Below, in pieces: positions 26,773 to 39,538 of a stretch of 64,000 nucleotides of DNA. Source of the stretch: Sipunculus nudus (taxonomy: Eukaryota > Annelida > Sipuncula > Golfingiida > Sipunculidae); the NCBI GenBank assembly GCA_026874595.1, contig CM049306.1:19707019-19771018 (forward strand). The letters are read 5' to 3'. The position numbers were made by a program, and so were the translations under genes. Position 1 is the stretch's first letter; every line of letters starts with the position of its first letter. The notes beneath the pieces were generated by a model that was not told the DNA's origin, made no database searches, and was given only the letters and a program-made list of their open reading frames with translations.

Positions 26773-27532
26773 GTAAGATGTGATTACAACATTTACTTTT
26801 ATGGAGTTTATATGTTGTAAAGGCGTTGCTAAAGAATTTTACTAAATTTTTTTGTTGCCTACATTATTACCGTATAACTTGATGACCTGGTAAGCAGATT
26901 TCATTTTTATGCAGGCATGGACACTTAGATGATTTGGTTAAAGTATATTTATATATTATTGTTATATCTCTTGGTTTTGATATCAATGCTCCATTTAGCA
27001 GTGCTGTATATAGTGATATTTAAGTCAGTTTAGCTCCACTTATTACATGTTTGGATTAACAGTATGTGTACACTATTATTGCTGACATTCCTTAAGTTTC
27101 CAACAATACTTTATATCATATTTCAAACAAAGAGCTTATTAGATTGGGCAGGAATGGCTTGATAGAGGTTTCTAAAATTTGTCATCCATCCTAGGCTTTG
27201 ATAGCTAACTGTCCTACCATTTTATTATTACAGATGTGTATTTATTCAAAATTCTCAGGGTTACCTACATGAATTATATTTTGTGCCCATTGTGTGCTTA
27301 TTCATCTTGGATAGATTTATCCAGTGACTGAGACTTGTGGTGCCACCTGCTTAGCGATTCAGATATAGAAGACGTCAGATATAGAACACATCAGAAGTTT
27401 CAGGTTAAATACATGTACTTACTTCTTATATAAATGTAACTCACATGATAAAGTGCCAAGAGAGACAGTAACATTTAATATTATGCTTTTGCTTATAACA
27501 TCTGAGTGAGGTTCTTTATTCTACACTGAAAG
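26773..27532 (+). other. FGD6-like intron
   Basis: AT-rich. One GTGGTGCCACCTG word (about 27331) belongs to the palindromic motif shared by the repeat families. No gene seen. Confidence 0.75.
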
Positions 27533-27684
27533 GATCTGCGAGATGCTGCATATCGAGTCAGTAAGATGCTGGGGGTGCCCATCGTACCTGGCCAGGTGCT
27601 GGATCAGATACTCAGGTATTTACCTGAGCTGCTGCAGCTGAACCAGAGCATCCTTCAGGACCTGTGTGGCAGAATCAATAACTG
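27533..27684 (+). CDS. FGD6: FGD6-like exon: DH domain, middle
   Basis: Encodes DLRDAAYRVSKMLG, then LPELLQLNQSILQDL, matching the second and third DH helices. It ends inside a Trp codon completed in the next exon (NNW/EKV). Its DNA is richer in G+C than the neighbouring introns. Confidence 0.9.
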
Positions 27685-28290
27685 GTAAGTCTGATGGGCT
27701 ACACAGTCTAGATGGTGACACCAGTATAATTATCAACAAGTGTTTCAGTAATCAGTGACTTGATATTAAAGTATAATCAAGAATTTAAATAAACTATTTA
27801 GAAGAACTTTAAGTACAAGATGTACAACAGAGGGAACACTATTTAGAAAAACTTATCTGTAGTGAATGGAAAAACATTTAAACATTGTGGCAGCCTTATT
27901 TTTCTATTAATTTGACTCCCCTTGAGTGGTACCTTGAATTAATCAATCTAGAGAATAAATATCTATGATTATTTGCTTCAACAAAACAAGTGGGATAATT
28001 CTTCCATTATCAGCTGTGTCTTTGTAAATGGGAGGTTTGGTTATTTATTGAAACTTTACAGTCTGTCACTTCATAAAATTATTGATATTCTATACATAGC
28101 TTTATGTCAGTTATAGCTGCTAAAATTTCTCGAATTGGCCATCCCCAACTTTATGGATAATTTACAGGTAAACATAGGCCAATAGATAATATTGACATTC
28201 TCTGGAGAATCAGTCTAAGGGGAAGTAGTAAGACTTATACTGGTACTGCTCATCCCATTGATACAAAGTTTCATACAAATGTGTTTTCAG

Positions 28291-28447
28291 GGAGAAGGTG
28301 CCAAAGGTAGCAGATATTTTTGTGAAGAAGGGACCGTTCTTGAAGCTATATGTTAGCTACATCAGAGAATTTGAAATTAGTACGGCATTGCTGGACGATG
28401 CCATTAAAAAATACCCAGACTTTGCCAAACTTATAAAAGATTTTGAG
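28291..28447 (+). CDS. FGD6: FGD6-like exon: DH domain, middle
   Basis: Encodes EKVPKVADIFVKKGPFLKLY, then YIREFEISTALLDD, the conserved segment of FGD-type DH domains. Acceptor TGTTTTCAG, donor GAG/GTAAGT; ends in phase 0. Confidence 0.92.
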
Positions 28448-28635
28448 GTAAGTAAATTTTCTAAGTTCAATTACTTCCTTTATTCTTTTTTATTCATTGT
28501 ATAAATCACAGCTTTTGATGCTATGTTGTTACTTTGATTAATTTATTTTGACTTCTATTGTAGAATAATAAATTGTTAGGTTAACATATTCAGGGCGGAT
28601 TTTTTTGCAATTTAAGTAATATTTTTATTTATCAG

Positions 28636-28723
28636 TCTGGTCCCCGATGTGCAAACTTGGCTGTGAAGCATTATATGTTGAGACCAATCCAGCGAATACC
28701 ACAGTACCGCCTTTTACTTCTTG
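28636..28723 (+). CDS. FGD6: FGD6-like exon: DH conserved region 3
   Basis: Contains HYMLRPIQRIPQYRLLLL, the hallmark DH conserved region 3 that forms the long helix contacting switch regions of Rho GTPases. Acceptor TTTATCAG, donor TTG/GTAAGT, ends in phase 1. Confidence 0.95.
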
Positions 28724-28857
28724 GTAAGTAAATTTCACTACTCGACAATTTGTATTCATCTGAATTTTGTAATGTCTACAGAGATATAATCATCACCTAA
28801 CAGAATAAAATCAAATCAAGAGTTATTATGTAAAATAATTGGATGAAGGAGATTCAT

Positions 28858-29195
28858 AAACACTCCTCATACAGCAGTTCCTTTCCATTCCTGTAATCAA
28901 TTTCATTCAGCACACTGCTCCCATGGGGACTGCATGTCATGGACTGCCACCAGGAGGACCCCTGTATATTGTCATGCTGTGCCAAGCATGGCTGTTGGGC
29001 AATCTTTGGGCAATAAAACACAATTAAAAAATGTTTGGACAAATGAGAGAGGTGCATTCCTGGGTTCTGGTGAGGTAATCACCCAGACATTTCACTCTTG
29101 GTGGTGGTCCACAGCAAACGTTCCCTGTGGGAGCCTTACATCAAATGAAATGGATGACAGGAATGGAATTGGACTACCGCATGAGAAGTGTTTTA
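28858..29195. mobile_element. Foldback (inverted-repeat) element, MITE-like
   Basis: About 66 bases at 28859-28925 are matched in inverse at 29128-29195 (for example TTCCATTCCTGTAATC against GATGACAGGAATGGAA), with roughly a quarter of positions changed. ATTCAT lies on both outer sides and may be a target-site duplication. No coding capacity. The transcript could fold into a long imperfect hairpin within the FGD intron. Confidence 0.6.
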
Positions 29196-29502
29196 ATTCA
29201 TGCTCGTTACGTACGAAGAATTTGATGGATTTCAATGAAACTCACCATGAATGCCTCCCAGTTAAGCAGCTTACCTGATTTTGATTTTCAGCAAAACCTT
29301 TTCATTTTCAATGATGTCAGGGTCAAGAGACTTAAAAATAATTAATAAGTGTGTCATGCACTCTTGCAGCACTCTTTGTTTTGTATTTCTAGAATTTGGT
29401 AAGATATGAGTAATTATTTGAATTAATAAATGTCATTTATAAATATCAGATGATCCGTTCACACATACTGGTTTATTTATATAAGTTATTTGCATAACTG
29501 AT

Positions 29503-29971
29503 CAGTGATGTAGGACTCGAGTCCACTTTTTCAAAGACTCGGACTCAGGGACCTTGGATTTGGACTTGTACTCGGACTAGGAGGTAGGACTGGAGAAATA
29601 AGGCTGAATCCATTTCAAGTCCAGTAGAAAAGAAAGCTCTGTGACATACTAAACGATGGTACAAAAGGGTGAACTACTAACAGAATATTACAATAAATAC
29701 AACTAAATATACCAATCTTTAGCTGTGCATCAAGGGCTAAACTTATTAAACATTCAAGTAAAGGCACTTGTAAACTAACATAAAATTTGCATGATTATCT
29801 CAAATATCCTTTAAGATTTTTTTTTAATAAGAATATTTGTATTGGACTCAATCTTGGACATAGTTTCCAAATGACTCAGACTCAAAGATGATGGACTTTG
29901 ATTCGGACTCGGATGTTGGGAACTCAGATTTGCACTTTGACTCACATGGTGTGGACTCGACTACATTACTG
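29503..29971. mobile_element. hAT-like MITE with 8-bp target-site duplication
   Basis: The 469-bp element starts CAGTGATGTAGGACTCGAGT and ends GTGGACTCGACTACATTACTG in inverse, with one mismatch and a 3-base gap. TAACTGAT lies exactly on both sides (29495-29502 and 29972-29979). An 8-bp duplication with CAGTG termini fits the hAT superfamily. The interior repeats the word GGACTCGGACT many times and has no transposase. It lies in an FGD intron. Confidence 0.88.
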
Positions 29972-30034
29972 TAACTGATAGCATGTAGGGGCACTGTTGC
30001 TTGAGAATAATACAAATTTCTATATTTTTATCAG

Positions 30035-30085
30035 ATTATTTGAAGCATCAGGATGAAGACTCCATAGACTACAAGGATACACAGA
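30035..30085 (+). CDS. FGD6: FGD6-like exon: DH domain, late
   Basis: 51 bp. Encodes DYLKHQDEDSIDYKDTQT across its borders, directly following the region 3 helix. Acceptor TTTTATCAG, donor CAGA/GTAAGT. Confidence 0.88.
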
Positions 30086-32284
30086 GTAAGTTAATACAGC
30101 ACTCATTGATATACACACATATATGTTAAAGATAAAACGTAAGCATCTTATCTGAATGCTATGCAGTCCTTGTCCTAATAGGAATCTGCAATCTTTAACC
30201 CCATTGGAAGCTTCATCAGCACAATTCATATTAGGGCTGTAATGATAAATTCTCTTATGGTACAGATAAGGCTGGGGCGATAAACTTATTTTCTAAGTAC
30301 CTATCAACATGCAAAGTCAATATGGTTTGTGATATGCTTTGCATGCTGTGTTGGTTGTATTAATGAATCAAAGTGACTGCTATGAAATATGGATACAAGT
30401 ACAACTCAAGCCTTAACTGACACCTTAACTATATATAAAGCTAAAGCTACTCAAAGTTCTATTTTTAATTTTAAGATTTAAGACTTTAATAAGGTCAAAT
30501 ATATTGCCATTTGATAGATTGGCTTGAAAATATATATACATATATATATATATATGCATGTCATTACTAAATGACAAGCCAGTATTTGTGAGTGACAGTA
30601 GAGGAATATTGATAATGGTTTTTGATATATTATATTGCCTATTGAAACCATTATATTGATTATTTAAGATCTCAGTGTTTTGCTTTATCATCTGGTACTT
30701 ACCTGATTTAATTTAAGCTTCACTGCAGCAATTTCTCAAGGTCCTTTTATACTTATGTAATCAATGGTCAAATTCTCAGAAATATATAAAATTTGTGTAT
30801 TTATTTAACATTTAAAAGATAGCGTATAATAACAAACAAGATATACTTTCATTCAGAAATTTATACCTGAAGCAAAATAAACTGTATTGTCAATGGATAT
30901 CTGGTGTTGCCCGAAGTGTATTGCAGTATGGGTTGCATCTAAATAGGCTGACCAGAACCCAGCCAAAGATGCAGTGTTGTTATACTTCACTCAACATGAT
31001 ACCATACATACAGGGTATGTTATGGTTTAGATTCCAGACCAATATTTTGTGTTTGTCACAGAAAGATAACCAAACAACCAAACATTAGTTATTTCCAAAC
31101 CATAAAATATACCAAACCAATCACAATTTATTAGGGAAAATTGTTTATGCCTCTAGAATTAGCTTTCTTTAGTCCTGTTTGATTGAGTCATCTCTGAGTT
31201 CTGCAGTTATTCATATATATTAACACTATTGATACATGGACACCTGATAATACAAGTACAATATTTGACTTCAGATCATGATGTATTGTTACTATCCTAA
31301 TTCTTAGTTTCATAATTCTCCTTCTCATTTGATATATTAAATATATTATTCATATATGTATTAACTCCAGTTAAATCTGGAAAGCAGAAGATTTTTATCA
31401 CTAGGTCAGTCAGTGCAAACCCAAAAAATGAGATCTGTTAGCTCTGATAAATTGGAGTATTTCCATCCCAACAGGAAATGTTTTTTGATAATCAGCGCAC
31501 ACATCTTTTATCTACCATGTGATCTGTGAGGGACTGCATTTATGTAAACTGACACAGAGTATACATGTAAAATCATCATTTTTATTTATTTATATATTCT
31601 ATTTATTTAAAAATAGAAAAGGACTGAATCTAAAGAACAAATTAGTTTAAAAAAAATCCTTTATAAATGAATTGTTTGTCATGAAACTATTGGAAATAAG
31701 ATGCTGTATTATCTATTTACTGGTAACTGTGTAATTCATTAGATACCTGAAAAGGTTTTTTAGTATTTTTTAAGTGTGTTATAAATTTGATAAAGAACCA
31801 TGTTAAATTTGTTTATTTTGTGAATGTATAAGCATTGAATTTCAAACTCTTTGTCCTTACCAAAGTCCAAGTAAATTAAATAGAAAATAAATGTAATTCT
31901 TATAAATAATCACTTTTGTAAAATAGAGATTCGTTCTTTTCTGTAAACTGACTGTTATGTTCCATGTGTGAGGAGCTGTAACCTACATAGTCTGTCCCTG
32001 CTGTTCAATATTCTAATTCATCATAGTGCACATAAAGCTGAAGATCTAGTGTGAGGTTTAAATGGCAACTCTTCAGTAACTAGTCATTGTATTTACTATC
32101 AGTAAAACAGCATTTTAATTAGAAATGAAATGACATCAAATGTTGATTTGTAAAATTGCTGATCCTTCCAGATGTGTGTTTCCTAACAGCCCCATTTTCA
32201 GGCAATATTTATGCTTTGAATATAATGAATAGTATCTTATTCCAGTAAATCAGACATAATATTTTATTTTATTTCTTGTTGTAG
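30086..32284 (+). other. FGD6-like intron, no gene seen
   Basis: AT-rich, with an ATATAT run near 30530-30555 and a short inverted repeat around TATGGTTT (31014-31034 against 31095-31118). No further element identified. Confidence 0.7.
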
Positions 32285-32343
32285 CTGCCCTGACCATAGT
32301 GAGTGAAGTGGCAGACCATGCAAATGAAAGCATGCAGTACGGA
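32285..32343 (+). CDS. FGD6: FGD6-like exon: end of DH domain
   Basis: Encodes ALTIVSEVADHANESMQYG, the last DH helix. Acceptor TTGTTGTAG, donor GGA/GTAAGT; phase 0 at the end. Confidence 0.9.
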
Positions 32344-32664
32344 GTAAGTGAACAAGTTGATTTGTGTATCCTGGTCACATATATACCATGGCAATTTGCT
32401 GTAGTTTGATTTGATCTTATAGTCGTTGTTTAAATACCATAGTTTTTGTCAGACATTCTTTATGGATAAAGTGTCAATGCTGTAAATAATTATACAGTAT
32501 CTCAATTATATGATTAAATAGTGATTTATATATTTAAATTAGTTTCTTGTATGATAAATATCAGTGAAAATTAATCTCCAGTGGCATTTTGTAACTTTAT
32601 CATTCTGCGTAAAGCTGATCAAATATTTTAATGTGATATTTATATGGAAAACATTTGTAAATTA

Positions 32665-35293
32665 TTAGCTCAGCTGACTATAAGTCATCTGAGCTATAGT
32701 CGTGGTCCATTGTCCGTCGTCCGTCCGTCTGTCCGTCCGTCCATCCGTCCGTCCGTCCGTAGATGTGGCACGTTTTAAAACCGTAATACCGAGGAATCCA
32801 AAATTCAGCATAATGTTAGATGTCCCCAAGATCTCCTACCAAGCCAAAAACTGGGTCTTTGCGACTTCGTTCCTTTGAGAAATTAAGGAAAAACCTCAAT
32901 TTTTTATTAAAAACCTATTTTCACACTTCAGGACTGCCTAATATCAAAACCACTCATCTGTTTTCCCTCATATTTAACATAAATATTCTTCTATATAGTT
33001 CCTATGTACATGCCAGAAATTATGTATGTATTATATAATTTAAAAAAGTTATTGGCCCAAACATAATGCATTTTGTAAAAAATCAGGAAAGATATTTGAT
33101 CACTTAACACAAAACTTGTTAAAGCTATGGACTTTTTTTCCAGTAATATAACTTTAATTTATCAAAATTAAATTGTATACCAAAAATTAGATCAAAATCT
33201 TTTAAATTTTTTAAAATATTAACAAAAATAAAAAATTGGTACCTTAAATTTTGCCCAACTTTGACCATGGCACGTTTTTTTACTGTAAGTACTGTGGATT
33301 TAATTTTCTCAGCATGTTTTTGTTAGCATTTTGTCTGTTAACACCAAAAATTTGAAACCAGTTGATCAAAAACTGTAGATTTTATTCAAGTTTTCAAGCA
33401 CCATGTAACAAATTGTTTACATCAAGCTAGTGTTATGCAGTTTGCAAGAGCTCAGCTCCCCAGCTTCAGCTCTCAGTTCCTAAAATTTGGCATACAATTA
33501 GATGTCTCCAAAATTCCCTACCATGCCAAGAATTTGGTCACTAGGACTTAATACCTTCGAGATATTAATGAAAAACTTCATTTTTCCATTAAAAACCCAT
33601 TGTTACACTTCAAGACTGCCTAATATCAAAACCACTGATGTGACTTTAATCATATATAATATACATATTTTTCTATACATTCTCTATGCATATGCCAGAA
33701 ATCATGTCAGTATTGCGTAATTGTTTTAAGTTATGGGCCCAAACATAATGCACTATGTAAAAAATCAAGAAATATATTTACACCCTTAACAAGGGGATTG
33801 CTGAAGCTAGAGTTTTTTTGCCAGGGATGTAACATTATTTAATCAAGATTCAATTGAATACCCCAAATTAGTCATGAATTTTTCAAATTTTATATGTTAT
33901 TAGTATAAATATAAAATTAGTACCTTAAATTTTGCCCAACTTTGACCATGGCACATTTGTTTCCTGTGAGCACGGTTGATATAATTTTCATATCATGCAC
34001 ACAAGGATTTCAGCTTTTTAGTTTAGAAAGCTGAAAGAAATTGACCAAAAATTGTAGCTTTTATTAATGTTTTTATGAGACCATGTCAGACCTTAACTCT
34101 CTCCAGCCCCTCTTGAGTCACCTGTATGTTGACCTTGTTGAACTTTCAGCAAATTATGCATGCTTGAGGCGAGCCATACACTGTTGCAGGTAGGCAGCTT
34201 ATGGCCAGCCACAGTTGATCCAGGTGTGCAACCCAACTCATCTAGTAGTTTTAACCAACAACATAACAATTAACAATAAATTAATAAATTTTTATTGTTT
34301 TTTAAAAATAAAAAAGAATTTGTTAGTTTATAATAACAGGAAATCAACTTGCAGTTACTGATGATAAAAGAATGTTGTATCGATGGATAGAATGTCAGGT
34401 ACTCCAAATAACACCATGCAGTCACCTGTGGTATTTTTCAGTTCAATTTTAATGATAAAAAAGTAAATCATATTATTCATTACTAATCATTAGGGATCAT
34501 ATGAAGGAAATTAATGATAGACAAAGATGCAGTTGATATTATTAATCTAGATTCCTACTGTGTCTAGTGTGTACATTGATGTGAAATTAGTCCAAAATGA
34601 ATATATTACATTTTTTTTTAATATAAATAAAAGCCATAAAACCAGGTACTTTAGATCATAATTTAAATGTGTGAATTTTGTATATTCTGGATTTCAACAT
34701 AATTGTTTGGTGAAAACTGAATAAATGCCAGTAATGGTGGGAAAACTTTGCAATTGTATTTAAATACGAATATGAATATGTACTCCATTATAAAATGTCT
34801 TGCTTAAAGAATTGGAATTCAGGTAAAAATGAAAGTATATGAATACCAGTGCAAATACTTTCAAAATGTATTCATGAATGCATTCATGAATATATTCTTT
34901 AATATTATTTAATAATCATTTCAGTTATATTTTATTTTAAAAAATCATAAGATTCTCTTATTATTTTTAATAAAAATTATATTTGGGACAATATTTGTAA
35001 TTTTTTTTTAATAAATAGTTAAACTCTTATATCATATGTTCTGCTTTTAAGTTATATGGCCAAGTCAAAATCTGTGTGACAATAGTACTCCATTTGTTAA
35101 TAAAATAAATGAAATCAATCCTCTTCCCTGTCTCCAAAGATAATATCATAATCATACATAAGCTAAACACCAACAACTCATAATAAAGCTTATATTTATT
35201 ACCACACCAAACCAGCATATGCCTCATTTCTAAATCATATTTTTGAATCATATATAACAGCTGAGCGCCGTGACCCATAGGTCCCTTGTTTTA
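32665..35293 (+). repeat. Head-hairpin/tail repeat (body type I), full copy
   Basis: The head hairpin TTAGCTCAGCTGACT...AGTCATCTGAGCT is at 32665, then TCCGTCCG repeats. Two consecutive modules follow (about 32770-33480 and 33480-34260), each with AGATGTCCCCAA/TCTCCAA, CACACTTCAGGACTGCC and GACCATGGCAC words. An AT-rich 3' part follows and the tail CAGCTGAGCGCCGTGACCC ends near 35293. This is the cleanest complete type I copy in the window. It lies in an FGD intron in the sense orientation. Confidence 0.8.
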
Positions 35294-35459
35294 AAAGCTA
35301 AAATATCAGGAATGGAAAGACCATTTAAAAATTATTTTCATGTGTTAAGCGTATTACATACATGCATGTCATGTCAATATAGTACATAAGGCATCTTAAA
35401 ACTTTTGTATTTAATAATATTCAGTGGTGCATTCAGTTATGTCCATTATTATATTACAG

Positions 35460-35531
35460 CATAATTGCAAAAAACTGCTTGAGATTCAGAACAACCTGAT
35501 AGGCCAGTTTGAAGTGGTGCGACCAGGCAGG
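35460..35531 (+). CDS. FGD6: FGD6-like exon: DH-PH linker
   Basis: 24 codons, encoding LLEIQNNLIGQFEVVRPGR after HNCKK. The VxPGR end before the PH domain is typical of FGD proteins. Acceptor ATTACAG, donor AGG/GTGAGT. Confidence 0.92.
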
Positions 35532-36112
35532 GTGAGTGTTCTGGTTAAATGGGTTTCAGTAAATTTTGATATGATGCCAACTGTACCTGGGTTTTGTGAG
35601 AACTCTTGTATATCCAAAAGCTGTGTTGTTTTACATTGCTGTCAGGGGACTACTGTATCTTATCAATATTAATGTATGTCTATTTTTTATAGGCCTAAAA
35701 AAATTGAAAGAAACCCTAACAGTATCATGTAAACTCTTTAGGTAATGCAGTAAAATCATTTTATTAGATTACAGTATATTTTTCACAATATGTCATCCCA
35801 CTGATGAGGACCATTGGTGAGAGGTCCCATTTACAAAGAACTACATTAAAACTTCTGATTGATTACTTTGTTTAAAAGGTAATATAAAAAATGTAAGTTT
35901 AAAATCTAGGATGAGAATTCATGGCAGACACCACAAGATCCTGAAGAATCAAAAGTTATGAAATTTTCCATTTGATATTGGACCTTGGCTATCTCATCCT
36001 CTTTATTGTTAAATCATGTTAAACAAATTAAGTTTGAGAGAATAATTTGCCAAATTTCAATGGGCACCCAGTTTACGAACAGACTACAGCATTATAATTT
36101 TCTGTTTTTCAG
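35532..36112 (+). other. FGD6-like intron
   Basis: AT-rich; no repeat family or gene recognised. Acceptor TTTTTCAG. Confidence 0.8.
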
Positions 36113-36181
36113 TACCTGATAAAAGAGGGAACTCTAAACAAGTTGTCTAGGAAGGAGATGCAGCCACGAACATTCTTCCTG
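36113..36181 (+). CDS. FGD6: FGD6-like exon: start of first PH domain
   Basis: 23 codons: YLIKEGTLNKLSRKEMQPR then TFFL, the first two strands of the PH domain. The wording LSRKxMQPRxFFL matches FGD6. The donor is CTG/GTAAGT, and a 54-bp minisatellite begins right at this donor. Confidence 0.93.
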
Positions 36182-37050
36182 GTAAGTTATCAGATACCAC
36201 AAAACACACAGAGATATGAACATACACTGATCTCAGTAAGTTATCAGATACCACAAAACACACAGAGATATGAACATACACTGATCTCGGTAAGTTATCA
36301 GATACAACAAAACACACAGAGATATGAACATACACTGATCTCAGTAAGTTATCTGATACCACAAAACACACAGAGATATGAACATTCACTGATCTCAGTA
36401 AGTTATCAGATACCACAAAACTCACAGAGATATGAACATTCACTGATCTCAGTAAGTTATCAGATACCACAAAACACACAGAGATATGAACTTACACTGA
36501 TCTCAGTAAGTTATCAGATACCACAAAACACACAGAGATATGAACATACACTGATCTCAGTAAGTTATCAGATACCACAAAACACACAGAGATATGAACA
36601 TACACTGATCTCAGTAAGTTATCAGATACCACAAAACACACAGAGATATGAACATACACTGATCTCAGTAAGTTATCAGATACCACAAAACACACAGAGA
36701 TATGAACATACACTGATCTCAGTAAGTTATCAGATACTACAAAACACACAGAGATATGAACATACACTGATCTCAGTAAGTTATCAGATACCACAAAACA
36801 CACAGAGATATGAACATACACTGATCTCAGTAAGTTATCAGATACCACAAAACACACAGAGATATGAATGTACACTGATCTCAGTAAGTTATCAGATACT
36901 ACAAAACACACAGAGATATGAACATACACTGATCTCAGTAAGTTATCGAGTACCACAGTACACAGAGAAATATGAACATACATTGCTTCTGGTAAGTTAT
37001 TATATACCGCAATCAAGAGAAATATCAATGTGTATTGATCCTGGTAAGTT
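36182..37050 (+). repeat. 54-bp minisatellite carrying copies of the splice donor
   Basis: A GTAAGTTATCAGATACCAC unit recurs every 54 bp from 36182 to 36992, with one last degenerate unit at 37044. That gives about 16 units, most of them almost identical; the last two are diverged. Because 54 is divisible by three and units lack stops, both strands show long open frames; these are artefacts of the repeat. Each unit keeps GTAAGT. The last two units have CTGGTAAGTT, like the true exon end. Confidence 0.95.
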
Positions 37051-38063
37051 TTATAAATCACATATAACACACACAAACATGAACAAATGGGTGTTCATGT
37101 ATGTGCAATTTTGTATAACTTGGAAATTTTATTGAGTCTCCATATATACCTATAATAAGCATTTAAAATATTTTTTCATTGTTGCCTATTTTTCATAACT
37201 ATTTGATTTGTTGTTAAATCAATATAAAAGCACAGTCATATATATATTTACATGCTGAGATTTTATATAAAGTGGGCCACCAGATGCTCAATTTCATAAC
37301 AAAATCTCACAAAATTAACTAAATATAACATCACTCTAGGCTCCATACTCTTCCATGATTTCCTGGAAAATCCTGGAAAATGGCCATTCCAAAATCCAAG
37401 CCTTGAAAGTCTAGGAAAAAAGGTCTGGAGCTTTGTCTCTGATTTTAGTGAAAGCTTCCTGGAAAATGTGTTAGATCAGGTTTGAACTTACAAATCGCGC
37501 CAGATTCAACAAAGTATTTGTATGTTTTTGAATAGATCTGCCAGCTCAAATAGTATCATTCTTCATAATTTTCAATCATGCATATTTATTAACCTACTCA
37601 AACCTTTGTTTTAACCTAATTTGTTACCTCAAAATATGTCTTCATTATTAATTACAGTAAACTGCTATTTCATCTGCAGGCCATTTGTGTTCATTAATTA
37701 AAACATAAGTTTTAGTAAGGCACTGAAATTGGATAATTCCTTTGAATATGCCTGTACATTTTAGTGGATTGCCAACAAGAAAACATCATGTTTTACTGCA
37801 TTTAGCAGAAATATGATTAAAGCTATCAAAAAGGTAGAAACCTTAAAACTTCTGAATTGTTCAACATTTGAATACTAGATGGCGCTAGCAAAAGTGGTAG
37901 TTCTTGTATATAACAAAAATCTTGTTCAAAGGTACCCCAGTGTAGTTGACTACTCTTATATAATATTCCTGTCTCTTTTGTCACAGTTGTTTAACAAAAG
38001 TTACTCTCTGCAACAATCAATTATTGCCTTTATTTGTCACATTTGAAGCTGTATCATATTTAT
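37051..38063 (+). other. FGD6-like intron, unassigned
   Basis: AT-rich; includes a CTGGAAAATCCTGGAAAATG block (about 37361) and a CTAGATGGCGCTAG word (37875-37888). No gene. Confidence 0.7.
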
Positions 38064-39400
38064 TGTATCCCCAGACAAAGTCTGGGGATACTATGTTTTC
38101 ATGACAGTCCCGCCGCCGCCGCATATAAATCTTGTTGGCGCGATAACTCAAAAAATATTTCACGGATCTTCACCAAACTTGGTATATGTATAGATATGGG
38201 TGAGAGGACGACACCTATTAAAAATGAGGTCATGACCTTTACTGGGGGAGTATCCTCCACCTTGAATATGTCCAATTTTGGGGAAAATCACACAAATTCT
38301 TAAATATCTCAAGAAATCTTGCATGGATTGATTCCAAAATCAAGTTGATCAAAGATCATGGATAGGGTTGTCATGTTCCAGAAACTGGTGGCACCACCTA
38401 TTATTCTTTACTTGTTTTTGTGCCTTTTAAATCCCCTAAAATTGCCACTTGACAGTACTGTGAGCATTATAAGTCAAAAACTAACGGACAGATTTCTTTA
38501 TATTATGCATATACATAGATATGGGTTATTGGATGATGTTTATTTAAATTAGGGTCATGACCTTTCCTATGAGAGTGGCCTTGACCTTGAATATTCCCAT
38601 ATTTGGTGAAATACACACAAAATCTTTAATATCTCAGCAAGGGATACATGGAATGATCCAAAAATCAAATTTAACGAAGATCTTGGATAGCTTTGTCTTT
38701 TGCAGAAGATAGGTGGTGCCACCTTGTGTCATTTTCTTGTTAAAATGATGTTAACGCAATAACTTTGTAAGAATTTAAGGTACAGTCACCAAACCCACAG
38801 GTTTGATGCATCTTATCAACGGCTAGGTCAAGTTTGAACTTGGATGACCTTGATGCATTTTTTCAAGGTGACCACAGCGATTATGCTAAAATGATATTAG
38901 GGCAATAACTCAAAAAGAATTTGTGGTACAGCCATCAAACCTACAGTTTAGGTGCATCTTATCAAGGGCTAGGCCAAGTTCGAATATGGATGACCTTGAT
39001 GCATTTTTCAAGGTCACAGAGGCGATAACACTGAAATGATGTTAACTTTAATATCTCACTGAGGGATGCATGGATTGGTCCAAAAATCAAATTGACATAA
39101 GATCTTTGATAGCATTGTTTTCTGCAGAAAACAGGTGGTGCCACCTTAATGTTGTTTTCTTGCTAAAATGATGTTTAAATGGAATAACTTTGTAAGAATT
39201 TGAGGTACAGTCACCAAACCCACAAGTTTGATGCATCTTATCAACGGCTAGGTCAAATTTGAAAAGAAACCATGGTGGCTGGCCAAGTGTCAGTCTCTGC
39301 ACCTGGATTCAAAATGGGATCCTCCGAGGTGGGGAAGGGGGGGGGGGGGGGTTAATTGTCTGGGGATACTATGGCACCTGCTGTGCCAAGAAATATCTAG
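38064..39400 (+). repeat. Second head-hairpin/tail repeat family (GTATCCCCAGAC)
   Basis: The head is GTATCCCCAGAC-AAA-GTCTGGGGATAC, a perfect 12-bp hairpin (38068-38094). One arm, GTCTGGGGATACTATGG, returns at the 3' end (about 39358). Between them lie degenerate modules, each with TTTGTAAGAATTTGAGGTACAG or AATAACTCAAAAA words and a GGTGGTGCCACCT palindrome (38387, 38712, 39134). A G-run at 39328-39352 precedes the tail. No protein. Same architecture as the AGCTCAGCTGA family but different head sequence. Confidence 0.78.
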
Positions 39401-39538
39401 TTATTTGTCCTGGAAAATGCCACTATATTTTTTAAGGCTTTTTATTCATGAACCCTGCAGACTTATTTGGCCACCTGCCTCAAAAATAAAAGAATAAGAT
39501 TACAGTTCTTGACATTGAAGCTTTGTTTTCTGTTTCAG

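Noticed and set aside
36143-37135. 330-residue open frame with 18-residue repeats, and its minus-strand counterparts
   Set aside because: It is a by-product of the 54-bp minisatellite, which happens to be a multiple of three and stop-free; only its first 13 codons are a real exon.
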